From the NCBI GenBank assembly GCA_958510825.1, contig OY294044.1, positions 80,832,895 through 80,896,894 on the forward strand: DNA of 64,000 bases. Reading direction: 5' to 3'. Positions 44,415 to 55,716 of this stretch are shown here, one piece after another. Position 1 is the stretch's first letter, and every line of letters begins with the position of its first letter. The notes under the pieces were generated by a model that worked only from the letters and a program-made list of their open reading frames with translations, made no database searches and was not told the origin of the DNA. Origin of the DNA: Brachypterus glaber (Eukaryota > Arthropoda > Insecta > Coleoptera > Kateretidae). The position numbers were made by a program, and so were the translations under genes.

Positions 44415-44656
44415 AGGGGCTGTCCATATATTACGTAACGCAAATTGTACCAAAATTCATACACTTCATACCCCGGTTCTTGCGTTATTAAAGGCTGTAG
44501 AGATTTTATATTTTGGCTACCCCCCCTAACACCCCCCTATTTGGGGGGGGGTAGCCAAAATATGAAATATCTACATCCTTTAATAACGCCAGAAACGGGG
44601 TATGAAGTGTATGAATTTTGGTACAATTTGCGTTACGTAATATATAGTCAGTCCCT
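44415..44656. mobile_element. 242-bp near-perfect palindromic MITE
   Basis: Both halves pair almost completely, from AGGGGCTGTCCATATATTAC and CGTAACGCAAATTGTACC through CATACTTCATACCCC-type blocks to TTTTGGCTACCCCCC, around a loop of about 15 bp. The termini are GGGGCTGTCC / TCAGTCCCT. TTACGTAACGC adjoins the ends as in the 36028 family, but the interior differs. Confidence 0.8.
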
Positions 44657-45847
44657 AAGACATTACAGATCAGATACAAACTCTAAACTTAAACGGTTTT
44701 TAGAAAACCATTAACAGACTTGTACTACCTCCACCATTTCAATTTATTCCAATTGTAGGAATCAATAGTACAGATTTAATTCGCTTAGCTAATTTTTTAT
44801 TTTCCCCAGTACATGATTCTTATTTTAAATCGATTCTCGTAACTTTATTTTTTAGCACGACAATGTTCTTCGATGCGATGTTCTAGGAAATGAAAATAGA
44901 AAACAATATGAATAATATTCAAGGAATTAATTCAGTTATCTTTCTTTTTTTTTAAGGATAACTGACGTCTTATATCTTTTTAAGGGTAACACCTAAATAT
45001 TAAAATCGATACAAACATAATAATTTGTGTGCCAAGGGCCTCAAATAACGTTTGGACCTAAGACGAAAGAAGGGATAGACTAGAATTCATATCATAATCA
45101 TAAATAATGACTTGTCTCTATTCAAATAACAAAAATAATACCAGTTTTCTCTTCCCACTCCACACAATAATATTTTTCTACTACTAGCTTTAAAACACAC
45201 CATTATTTATCATGTTTTCAGACTTTGAAATCAATTTCCTTCACCTATAGCAATAATAATTTTTTCTCTCCTGGTAGGAGTAAATTTTATATATTTATAT
45301 ATTTCTGCAAAAACGTGTCATTGCTTATAGCACTATAGTAGTTGCCTAGTACTAGGCAACAAACTAAAACATTTTGTTTTTGTCATGATCTGAAAGTAAA
45401 TTTTTCTTACTAATTCAAGGGCGTAGAATCGGAATCTGTTATTAGGAAATAATGACGGATTTTTTCAGTCTTAAAAAAAATTGTAGGATTTTGAAAATTT
45501 TAGGGTATATTAAATAAAATTCGAGGAATTCAAAAATCCATATGCGAAGGACCTACTGTTACAGTAAGTAACCGAAAAAAAAATAAAAAGTTTAAAATTA
45601 AAGTGGACAGTTTACTTAATTGCTCATTTGTGGCAAAACTATGAAGTTTGTGTAAAAATTTCATAGGACTTAATTTGTAGCTTATGAAATTGCCTACAAA
45701 AATATATAAACAAATATTTTTTTATTTAGCTTGATTTGTTCGTAAAAAGTAAACAAATGAAAAAAAAAATAAAATTAAAGTACACAGTGTAAAGTTCTTT
45801 TCCAAGCGCAAAAATAGTTATTTTTGTATTAAAAGAGTAAAATTACT
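44657..45847. other. Non-coding DNA with an inverted copy of 58450-58570
   Basis: 45170-45290 (AATAATATTTTTCTACTA, TTCAGACTTTGAAATCAATT, CACCTATAGCAATAATAATT, CTCTCCTGGTAGGAG) is the reverse complement of 58450-58570. A perfect 20-bp palindrome, GTTGCCTAGTACTAGGCAAC, lies at 45341-45360. Confidence 0.55.
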
Positions 45848-45921
45848 GATTTTTGCTTGAGCGTGGAATTTGCTGATCGAGGCGTCTACCCGAGATCAGC
45901 AATCACGCGAAAGCAGAAATC
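45848..45921. repeat. CG-containing hairpin
   Basis: GATTTTTGCTTGAGCGTG and TTTGCTGATCGAGG pair with CCCGAGATCAGCAATCACGC and GAAAGCAGAAATC. It is similar in type to the CG-rich heads at 544 and 58158. Confidence 0.65.
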
Positions 45922-47092
45922 ACATTTTGCGCTCGTAATACAAACAACGTTTTTCTTACGATCTAAAATAAAGAGATTTCAGGCAGTAAATTTATAACCT
46001 TACAGGTCGCAGCACTACAATTTTTTGCAAATCTGGTGGTATAGAAGAAAAACCCTCATCACTGTAACTCTCTATAATTCCTTAACAACAAATATTTAAC
46101 ACGTAAATATTTAACACACGAAATTGAGATTTGATAAAAGATAAATAAGAATTTTATATTAAAAAAATGGCATATAATTGACACTGTCAAGTTAACATCT
46201 GTTTTACGATTGATTCGCTGGTTGCCTACACCCTAGCGCCTGCTGTCATGGTAACGAGCAGAAAAGTAAAATGATAAGAAATGGCTTATTTTTTGGTCAG
46301 AAAACTTCATTTGTTTTTGTAATAATGTTAACTTTTTTATTAGATCGTAGAAAAATATATTTTTCTTATCAATTTATAGGCACAGAATCCGAATTTGACC
46401 TTAATAAAAATCCTACGTGTTATTTTTTTAATTTCACCCACCGCCACTACTCATTTGTGTCACAGGATCCATTTTTTTTAAATTATTTTTTTCCCTAATA
46501 TCTCTATTTATTTTACCTATGAATTTAAAGTTTTTATAATCTAAGTTGGGTATTTTTTAACTAATATTGAGTCGCCCAATCCAAATTTGTTTTACATCCC
46601 TCCCACTCTTTGAAATTCTATATCACACACTGCCTCGACACTAGCTATGTTGGACGTAAACAAACTCTGCATATTACTAGACTATCTATTCTACTTTGGT
46701 CTAAGGATTTTTTCTTAAAAATGACCCATATTTTTTAACGTCTTATTTTGAGATATCCTGTATATAATACTCACGAACACGAACGTTAAATTAAATTTTA
46801 GGGATCGTGTTTAATAGATAATTATTTTGCAATTAACAGTAGATTTAACCTTGAATACACCAGGTTCAAATAACCATGAGTTAATTGTTTTTGTGATATA
46901 CCTGACAGGTATTACTCCGTTAATAACTTTTATGCATACATATTTTCTATAGTTTGTTTAAAATTTAAAACATACACAATCGTATTTATTTATAAATTAT
47001 TAAAGAAAATCATTATAAAATAAACTAATACCTTTTATTGAATTACCGATTTAGTTAGAACATAAAAAGAGCACGGCAGACGAATATATATA
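45922..47092. other. Non-coding DNA
   Basis: No gene or element delimited. Confidence 0.4.
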
Positions 47093-47800
47093 CAGGGTTA
47101 TTCAGAAATAAGTTCGAGAAATTTAAGAGGTGATTCTACGTTAAAAAGATATGAAAAAAAGTTCCTATAAAGGTTGGTCCGGGAATGAGCCCAAAGGGAG
47201 CTGCGGCCCTTCGAAGATGGACATATTGAAAGCACCAATAAAATTTTAATGCTGCAGGGCGATTCTTCATTTAAAACTAAGCAAAAAAGTATTTTCACCA
47301 AAACACCTAAATTTAATATTAAAGGAGTAATAGCCTTTTAAAAAGTAACATTTTTAGTGGCACAAAATGTTACTTTCTCTTAATTGCATTTTTTTTAACT
47401 GTTGCTCCTACAGTGTTACACTACATGATATTTTTTATGTATTTTTACTCAAGGAATCTATATTTTGTACCAAAAATTCAAAAAAAATGTACATAAAAAA
47501 GTTTGGGGCAAAAATGTGTTAAGCCTCACATATTTTGTCCATCTAAAAGTCCGCCTCTGGATAAATTCAAAAAGATAAATTAACTTATTGCTCTTATTAA
47601 TACTAGTATACATGCAAAGCTCGTCGCTCTAGCTTAAAGGGTACAAAAGTTATTAATTAAAAACATTATTTTTATTGCTATTTTAAAGAGCCGTAGCTCC
47701 CTTAAGACTCATTTCCGGACCAACCTTTATAGGAACTTTTTTTCATATTTTTTAACAGAATCACCTCTTAATGTTTTCGAACCTATTTCTGAATAACCCT
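47093..47800. mobile_element. Mariner-like MITE with arms of about 130 bp
   Basis: The ends TA-CAGGGTTATTCAGAAATA and TATTTCTGAATAACCCTG-TA lie in TA-rich flanks. The arms share AGAGGTGATTCT, ATGAAAAAAAGTTCCTATAA and AGGTTGGTCCGG, plus GGGAGCTACGGC-like sequence. TA insertion and TACAGGG termini are typical of Tc1/mariner derivatives. Non-coding. Confidence 0.75.
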
Positions 47801-48210
47801 GTATATATTATGAGGAAACGAAAAAAAAAAAAAGATTTGGTTGGGGCAACAAGATCAATAGTTAAGTACTATTTTTTTTGGACTGTTAAGAGCAACAAGG
47901 CGAATTATTGTACTTAACAAAACCTTTAATTTTTGTTTCTGGCCCTAGTCAGATTTGTGGTTGCAGCTACCAGAAAAATAGTTGGTTTAACTATTGATCT
48001 GGTTGGCCCAACCAGATCGTTTTTACAGAGGTTTTAACAATGTTCGTATTAATATCAATTTAGTTATTAAGGTATCTTTATCTGTACTTATAGGTTTATC
48101 TTACATAAATATGTACATCATCTTAGATAACCCTGTAACATTATCTTATCTGTTAACTATAAAATGCAGTTTTATAAAAGGATTTAATATTTACATTTAC
48201 AATTTATATA
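47801..48210. other. Non-coding DNA
   Basis: Contains short direct repeats of GGTTGG..CAACCAGATC type near 47840-48020. No gene. Confidence 0.4.
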
Positions 48211-49048
48211 CAGGGTGTCTCAACGAAGCCGACTCGGTCGATATTTAGTAAAGTATCCACTTTAGAGAAAAACTAAATGGAAAAGTTGTAGTTTTAAAAA
48301 TTGCACATTCTAAAAATATTTTGAAGTATACAGGATGGTCCTCCTAGGGTGGGTAACATCCGACTTAATTTTTTTTTAATGGAATTGTATATTTTTTATT
48401 ATGTCATCTTATTTGTCATAAAAATACCTTTATTTTAATATCATATTATATGCGTTTATTGTTTATAGTTTTTGCGATATATATTTTTTTTGCGAAAAAA
48501 TGCATTTTTAGTGATAAGATAAAACCTGCTTCAATTTCTTTACTTTTTGTCAAAAATGGAATGCTATATTATTAAATGTAGAATTTTATTCTAGATTTAA
48601 TGAGCAAATAAAAAATTGAAAAATTGTAAATCCAAAAGTTTGAATATTAATTTTGAACGCCCTGTATAATACATTTTTTTTGTACATAAAGTAATTAGAT
48701 ACAACCTTTTAAGATAAGCTTGGAAAATTTTATTAATTTTTCTCATCACTAAAAATGCATTTTTTCTCAAAAAAATTATATCTCAAAAACTATAAACAAT
48801 AGACACATATAACATGACATTAAAATAAAGGTATTTTTATGACAAGTAAGATGACATAATAAAGTATACCATTTCATTAAAAAAAATTAAGTCAGATGTT
48901 ACCCACCCTAGGAGGGCCATCCTGTAAATTTCAAAATATTTTTAGAATGTGCCTTTTTTAAAACCATACAACGTTTCCCTTTAAAGTTTTTCTCTAAAGT
49001 GGATACTTTACTATATATCGACCGAGTCGGCTTCTTTGAGACACCCTG
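48211..49048. mobile_element. Mariner-like foldback element with arms of about 310 bp
   Basis: CAGGGTGTCTCAACGAAGCC and GGCTTCTTTGAGACACCCTG are flanked by TA. The arms (48211-48525, 48742-49048) pair along their length, including GACTCGGTCGATAT, TAAAGTATCCACTTTAGAG, CTCCTAGGGTGGGTAACATC, ATGTCATCTTA.TTGTCATA and AAATGCATTTTTAGTGATGA-like blocks. The spacer is AT-rich. Non-coding. Confidence 0.8.
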
Positions 49049-49927
49049 TATAATAAACAGTATTCGGCGAATTTCCAGTGCTCGCATAGGCGCCGCGTCG
49101 ATTCTAGCGTTGACGCGAGGTTTTAAATATTTACATTTTTATTTCTTTTTATCTTGATTTTTTTTAATGATTCCATTTAACAAGTTAGGTGGGAAAAAAA
49201 GTTATCGATAAATAAAAATTAAAAACTTTCGTATTCTTAAAAGATAAAAATCGAATATCGGTTTTTTCTTCGAAAAACACCGATATATATACATATTTAT
49301 AGTTAATATGTATAGTCAATATTGTTTTGTGCAACAAATTAGTCGTCAAATGTTTCGATTTAGTGACCTTTATAAAAATTTCCCCCATAATTCGGCAAAA
49401 TTATTCCGTAAGCCTATGTTTCTGTGTTTATTTTCAAAGTTGATGAGTCATAACTGAGTTTATTCCGATTACTGATAATAAAGTAAAATTAAAAAAAAAA
49501 TACTTGATATTTTTAAAATACTTAAGTACATATTTTCAATTATTATCCACTTACAAATTAAGTTGTTTAAGTGGAAATAAAACTACATTATAAAATACCA
49601 CCCACAACTTCAATTATTAATTTTAATTTTTTTTACATTTCACATCTATTCCAAGATTTTTTGTTCAAATAAAATTGATTAGTGTACACAGTTATGTTAT
49701 TGTAGTTTTAATACTGTAATATTTATTATTTGTAAAAAAACATTTTTTATTAATATCGCGTCATTCTGTATTTATTAATTTACTTGTGATAATTAATAAA
49801 TAATTATTTTATTTTAATTATAATTTATCTTGTCATATTAACACAACACAACTGCTGGCTTATTTGAAAAACCTCGCGTTTGTTTAATAATACATGTTGT
49901 AGTAAACATTATTGTAACATTAAATAT
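49049..49927. other. Non-coding DNA
   Basis: A short GC-richer patch (CGCATAGGCGCCGCGTCGATT) lies near 49083; the rest is AT-rich. No gene. Confidence 0.4.
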
Positions 49928-50823
49928 AGTATATTACATAACTAGTGTGGAAAGTGACATATTTCACGCGAGTGGGAAGGTTTACGAACGAGCCGTTAGG
50001 TGAGTGAGGAAACCCACGAGTGTAAGAAATACACTTTCCAACGAGTTATGTACACTATTTTTCCTACGATCTCGAAAAAATATAAAGTTTAAACTTTAAG
50101 AATTCTTAATTTAATATTTTCAAATTTTTATTACTTATTCCGAGATTTTTTGAGAAAAGCAAAATAAAAAATAGCATACAAATTTATATATGCATGTCAA
50201 CTGAAAATATGTTTTTTATTTACCTTAAGTTTTCTTGGTTTTATATTTAATACAACCTATTATTATGGAAGCTCAACACTGTTTAATGGGTTGCCTAACC
50301 GCAAGCAGCTTTTAAATTAAGGAAAATTTGACAGTTTACTAATTAAATTTGGTTTCTGTGGATATGCTACCATAAAAGACTGTAAAATTCTACAATGTCT
50401 TACTTTTCATGAGGAAATATTGATGTTTTTTATAAAATGTAAGGTAACTAAATCACAAATTAAGTAATTTTTATAAAATCTAGAAATTAATAAAACTTAT
50501 TATGACCTGGGTCAAAATAGTAAGGTTATAACTATAGTTTTTATTTTTGACATAAAAAATAGAAATATTTGGATTGAAAAACAAAAAAGACATAAAAAAA
50601 GTTTGTAATGAAAGGTGGAAAATGGCATATAAAACGAGGTGAGTAAAATTCGTAGAATTTACAACGTAAATATCTAAACAAAATTAGGCAAACCTACATA
50701 CATAAATATCAAACTAGGGTGATATCAAAATATAAAACAAGCGTGATATAAGGCGTTTTCTAAAGAACAAAAGAGTGTGGTAAATGTCATTTTCATAGGG
50801 GATCGTAGGAAAAAGTATATTAC
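49928..50823 (+). repeat. Dispersed repeat R2, copy 3 (most complete)
   Basis: Begins AGTATATTACATAACTAGTG with a CG-rich head (TTTCACGCGAGTGGGAAGG, ACGAACGAGCCGTTAGG, GAAATACACTTTCCAACGAG) and TTTTTCCTACGATC. It ends GGGGATCGTAGGAAAAAGTA and TATTAC. The TTCCTACGATC block near the head is inverted relative to the 3' end, and AGTATATTAC is a direct repeat at both extremes. About 0.9 kb, non-coding. Confidence 0.75.
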
Positions 50824-51644
50824 AGTTATAATAAGGAATTATTAATTAAGATTAAAGTATGTAACAGTATTCAATAAAATACCAAAAATAATACCAAAAT
50901 TTTAATAAGTAGTAATACAGACAAAAGTGATAAAATCGGATCCAGTTATTTTCTCAGTGAGTGTTAGTTTATAGTATAGTATATATAAGTATAGAAACTC
51001 GTATAGAAAGCCTTTTAGTTTATTACTTTACCATTGTATTAGTTTTATTATAGAATTTTTATGGTTAACTTAACAACAATACGTTTATATTTATTGGTAA
51101 TAATTAACTATAAATAGTAAATTGGTAGAGAACCTTGATTATTATTTACGGAAAAGTGAGGATAATTAAAATTATTATTGCATTTTGTATGATCTAGCAG
51201 GATTTGACTTTGGGAAATGAAAAATTTACATTTGCTTTATTCAAACTTCCATCCTGACTTTGTATTAATTATATGGTTAACAATTAAAAAAATTACACGG
51301 TATTTTTTTAAATAATTTAATTGTTTTTAGTCATCAAAATTTCTGCCAGGGGTTAAGCCTTTTTTTAAAGGAGAAAAAGTTGGGAAAGTTGGGCCGTATA
51401 GTTGGGAATTTTCAATGAAAGTTTTTTCAGACATGATGTAATGACACAGTTGGTAAATTTGAGGCAGATAAGTGGAAATTTGATGTTTTAGCCACCCCCT
51501 TAAAACGAGTGCCCTCGCAACGTTCCTGACCACTGCTTTAATCTAAAATTTATTGTTGTAACAGGAAAAAAAACTTTCTCATTTTTTTACAGTTTCCCTA
51601 AGGGTGGAGTTGGATCCAAACCCCTTTACAATATCAATTGGGCC
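50824..51644. other. Non-coding DNA
   Basis: Nothing recognised. Confidence 0.4.
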
Positions 51645-51889
51645 GCGTTGTGCAGAAAGCTACCAACCCACATTGTGAGATGACAGTAGGTTACGAAACA
51701 TTTTACCCAATATCTTTTACAGGAATTGAATTAAAGATTGCATATTTTGTATATGTTCTGATACAAGATTAGGTGAAACAAATGGTTATTTTTAGGTGTT
51801 TTAGTAATAAGGTTTAAAAGTTATTAGGGATAAAGTTCAACAATTTACTGTCATCTCACAATGTGGGTTGGTAGCTTTCTGCATAACGC
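51645..51889. mobile_element. MITE with 45-bp terminal inverted repeats
   Basis: GCGTTGTGCAGAAAGCTACC and AACCCACATTGTGAGATGAC pair with GTCATCTCACAATGTGGGTT and GGTAGCTTTCTGCATAACGC. A diverged relative is at 33715-33890. Non-coding. Confidence 0.85.
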
Positions 51890-52623
51890 GTGTTTAAATT
51901 TCAGTAGGTACGCATAAAAATTTCTTGTTTCGTAAGAGTAACGACTAATAATTATTATACTTTTGATATAATTATTATTAATCGCAAAAAAGGAGAAATG
52001 TCAATGGTTAATATAACCTATAAGAACTGAGTCATCGATATAGTATTTTTAACAATCTGCTAATTTCGAGGCTAGTTTTTTATAAAATCCAGAAAAGAAA
52101 ATGACGAAAGGTCACGTCACGAAACATAAAATTATTTTTTTAATTTTATTATATTACCCACCTTGATAATTATCTTTATAAGGCAAGTACCTCGATTTTC
52201 ATGCAAGTAAATTTTGTTATTTCCTCAACAAAAAAGTATATTAAATAAAATGGTTACTGGTTAGCCACAGGTGCGTAATAAAAACACAAACAAGAGTTTA
52301 ATAGTCGAGAAAGTTTTTAGCGCTAAAACCATTTTTCTTGAAAAAATATAATGAGTTTAATTTTAATTATATTTTGCAATTAAAATTTTAATACCTTAAT
52401 AAAGTAATTTCTTATTAACAAGAAATGCAATATATGGAGTTTTTTAAATATATTTAATTATGCAGGTTGTTCTTATAATACTCTTCACAGTCAGTCAGTC
52501 TGTCTGTCTGTCTGTCCATGTGGACGGATAACTTTAAAACGAAAAATTTGAAAAAAACTATTAAAAAAACATCTTTTTCTAAAAAATATGTAAAAGAAAA
52601 AGTCCAAATATGCATGCGACTGT
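51890..52623. other. Non-coding DNA
   Basis: Contains a (GTCT)n run, CAGTCTGTCTGTCTGTCTGT, near 52495 after ACTCTTCACAG. No gene. Confidence 0.45.
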
Positions 52624-53902
52624 CGAAAAATGTACACCTACTTCCAATTGTTGTACTTTAATTTTTTTCAAGTATGAACTTCCAATTTTTCTTAATTACT
52701 TCCAAGTTTTTTTATTACTTTCATGTAATTCCAAGGCAATTTAATGTAAACATGATCTTTGAGAAAAAGCTTTACCCTGTAGAAAAGGACCTATAGAGAC
52801 CTATGTAGGTTTCTATAGGGATTCATACGTACCACAGGTTTCTATAAAAGCCGGCACCTGCGAAATGACAGGTTTATATAGGGTTTCATAGGTACTACCT
52901 GTGAAATGACAAGGATTCATAGAAATCCCTATGAAGACTTTGATAGGGATATTCCTATAAAAACCTGTTAAATCCTATGAAACTGATTGATAAGACTTTA
53001 TAGGTTTTAGCAGGGAAAATTTGCACAATTTTTTTTATCAAATTTTGTAAAAAAAATAAAAATTATTCATATGATATAGGATTCAAAAGGAAAAATGCGC
53101 ATGTTTTTGACAAGTTTATTTTTTCTTTTGCAGAAAAAAGACTCTGGATGTTCTATAATAGGATTTCATAGATTTTCATAGGTTTAAGTAGGGAATTCCC
53201 TATGAAACGTCTAGGTATTTATAGGTTATAGTATTTTCCTAGTCAGGGATCCATAGGAAATTTCCAGTAGGTCTCAGTAGGTCTTTATACAAAAACATAT
53301 GAAAACCTATAGATAACTACAAGTTTCATAGGAATTTCTCTACTGAAACCTATGAAACAAGTTTATAGCTTTATAGGATTGATAGGGATTTCCCAAGTAG
53401 GTCTCTATAGGCCTTTTTACAGAAAATTTGGAAGAATAAAAAAAACCTTGCTTCTGACAAGAAGCTTTATCCTCGGCTTTTCCCTGGCCGAAATTTCTGG
53501 CGACTAAAAAAGTCCTTATTCCCCTCCACCTAAAAAAAGTTTTACCCCTGGTAGAAAATTTTAATGACTAAAAGAGTCCTTGCATCTCGAAAACAGCTAA
53601 ATTTAGACAAAATTGGGCACAAGTACTTCTACATACTTGCAAGTATTTCCAAATATTTGCAAGTATTTTCAAATTTGTGCAAGTATTTCTAAATTTTAGC
53701 AATTACTTTCAAACTTTTGTAAGTACAAATATTTTAATATATTTGTGTTCATTGCAGTGGATAGTTCACTATATGATATGTTCACTATATGGAGACTCTA
53801 CTGTACTTCTAGATATTTAGGAAGTACTTTTAAGTACTTTGAAAGTAGGTACAAAAATGTACACCTACTTCCAAAGTAATTCGCCCCTTGAAAAAATTTT
53901 AT
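52624..53902. repeat. ACTTCC-type minisatellite element, copy 1 (interrupted)
   Basis: Starts TCGAAAAATGTACACCTACT and ends CTACTTCCAAAGTAATTCGC followed by CCCTTG. The body is a degenerate repeat of 13-17 bp around ACTTGCAAGTATTTCCAA. The second copy at 63580-63770 has the same start and end, is under 200 bp and lacks the 52777-53422 insert. Confidence 0.65.
52777..53422. mobile_element. Inverted-repeat element made of degenerate CCTATAGA/TTTCATAGG units
   Basis: The ends CTGTAGAAAAGGACCTATAG and CTATAGGCCTTTTTACAG pair, extending through AGACCTA/TAGGTCT. Almost the whole 646 bp consists of short units such as ACCTATAGA, TTTCATAGG, AGGGATT and GTAGGTCT in both orientations, with one plainer stretch at about 53010-53140. 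It lies inside the ACTTCC-type repeat. Non-coding. Confidence 0.65.
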
Positions 53903-54344
53903 ACCAGTTTTGAAAAAAAATCCTTTTATAAAGAATACAGTTATGAGAGACCACGAGCTCAAACTTTGAGCCTCAAAGAAATCATATAACGAGAAAAAAC
54001 GCATGTTACCCACTGTGAAAAGTATACCGTGAAGCGAAGCATATCATTAGGGCTTGTTTTATGATTGAAAAAGAAAATCATAGCTAAGAGTTAAAAGAAA
54101 ATATTACCCCGTAAAAAAAATCTAATTAAATCTTATAAAGAAAATTTCTATAAAAACCCTTAAGGTATTAATTAGATTAAAATAATTTAGTTATGGTATT
54201 ATACGAAGCTTATCAGATTTTTTTCGGAGAATAAATGTTACTTTAAGATCTTCACTTAAAGACTAACTTAAACTTAAATATTCTTAAGTTAGTGATACAA
54301 ACTTTGTAGAAAGAAAACTGATGATCAATGAACGTAAAATAGAC
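53903..54344. other. Non-coding DNA
   Basis: No gene; a GTGAAAAGTATACCGTGAAGC block near 54016 recurs in looser form elsewhere in the window. Confidence 0.4.
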
Positions 54345-54416
54345 ATTGGATAGGTAGTCAGAGATTGGATATGTAGTCAAAGATTGGATAGGTAGTCAGA
54401 GATTGAATAGGTAGGT
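54345..54416. repeat. 19-bp tandem repeat, about 3.8 units
   Basis: Units of ATTGGATAGGTAGTCAGAG with one or two substitutions each. Confidence 0.9.
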
Positions 54417-55309
54417 TAATATCATCAACAAACGTAACAAACGTGCATATCGTGGAAACTGCATTTTTAGACACTACATAATATGTTGATATAAACCTTT
54501 TTACCCAAAATAAATCGTTATATATACCGGGTGTCCCAAATACTTCCCGGCCAATATCTCCGTTATTTTTAAAGATAGAAACTTAATAAAAAAAAACATT
54601 AAATGGGGACCGAAGCACTTTTTACACCAAAACACACCCCTCATTAATTACCCCCCTGGAACCACCCCAAACTTTTTTTTCAAATAGCACCCGCATGGTT
54701 TTTTTAGTGATTTTGAAAGCACTGTAAATTCTGAATTTATACTTTGTATTTACCCTAAGGGCAAGTAACCTAAAATTAAAAAAAATATATATATATATAT
54801 TTTTAAATTGATTTTGTTTTTAAAACTTTTTATTTTTTTAAAAGTTTTTTTTCCACAAAAATTTTTTTTTAAGTAATTTTTCGTTTTTAACTTTTTTTTT
54901 GAAACTACACATTTAAAAATGTTCCCCAAGACATATATACGGTAAGTTTCTTTTAGGTTTTTTAACTTCGATAAAGCATTATTAAATTAAAGTTTTTTAT
55001 TTGTCATATTAACTTGTTCTATTTATTGGCCGTATCGATTTTTAAATTGATATAACGACTAGAAAACGACATTACGCTTCATTAAACTTCTTTTATTTTA
55101 TAGGATTAAATACATATTAGAAAGTACCAATTTAAAACAATGTCTATTTAATATATTGGAAACTTTTGCTGTTTTTTTTTTGTACAAGAAACGCAAAATA
55201 TCTAACTATATAGCTAATTGTCCGAAACAAAAAATAAATAAAAGTTTTATGAATCATAAATTATGATACAAGTTCCTATGTGTTTAGAAATAAATACTTA
55301 AAAGGCGCA
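54417..55309. other. Non-coding DNA with a lone mariner-like end
   Basis: TATACCGGGTGTCCCAAATA near 54525 looks like one terminus of a TACMGGGTG-type element; I found no matching right end. A (TA)n run lies near 54785. Confidence 0.45.
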
Positions 55310-55716
55310 TACACGGAAAGAAATTAGTGGGCTCTGCGCTATACATTATAAGATATTTGGTAACAGTGGCAAATTATAGTGATTTAAGCTATAGATTATA
55401 AGGGACACAATAACTAATAATGTTAAAAATAAATTGGAAACGATTATATATATTACAGGCACTATTATAAATTTACAGAAATTTTATTATATTATAAAAA
55501 TTATTAGCACGGGCAATAATTAAATCTATTTAAGCTATAAATGCCACACTATTTGTTATATTTTATTATTCACTAAACAATTAAAGTATTTCATATAAAT
55601 TTTTACACTGACTGCCATAATTGTAAGAGAAAGCCTTGTATTTATATAATAAGCGATTATAATTTGCTTGGTATGTGTGTTATAGCGCTCCTAGCTATAA
55701 TTTTTTTTTCCGTGTA
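55310..55716. mobile_element. MITE with TACACGGAAA ends, copy 2
   Basis: Counterpart of 11939-12343, with about a dozen differences including two indels. It ends exactly against the CCGTGCGTGT terminus of the next element. Confidence 0.8.

Noticed and set aside
47093..49048. Intact mariner transposase between the TACAGGG ends
   Set aside because: Interiors are too short and contain no D,D34D-type frame.
52777..53422. CRISPR-like or telomere-like array
   Set aside because: Units are degenerate, in both orientations, without regular spacing.
54345..54416. CRISPR-like array
   Set aside because: Units are contiguous 19-bp tandem repeats without unique spacers.
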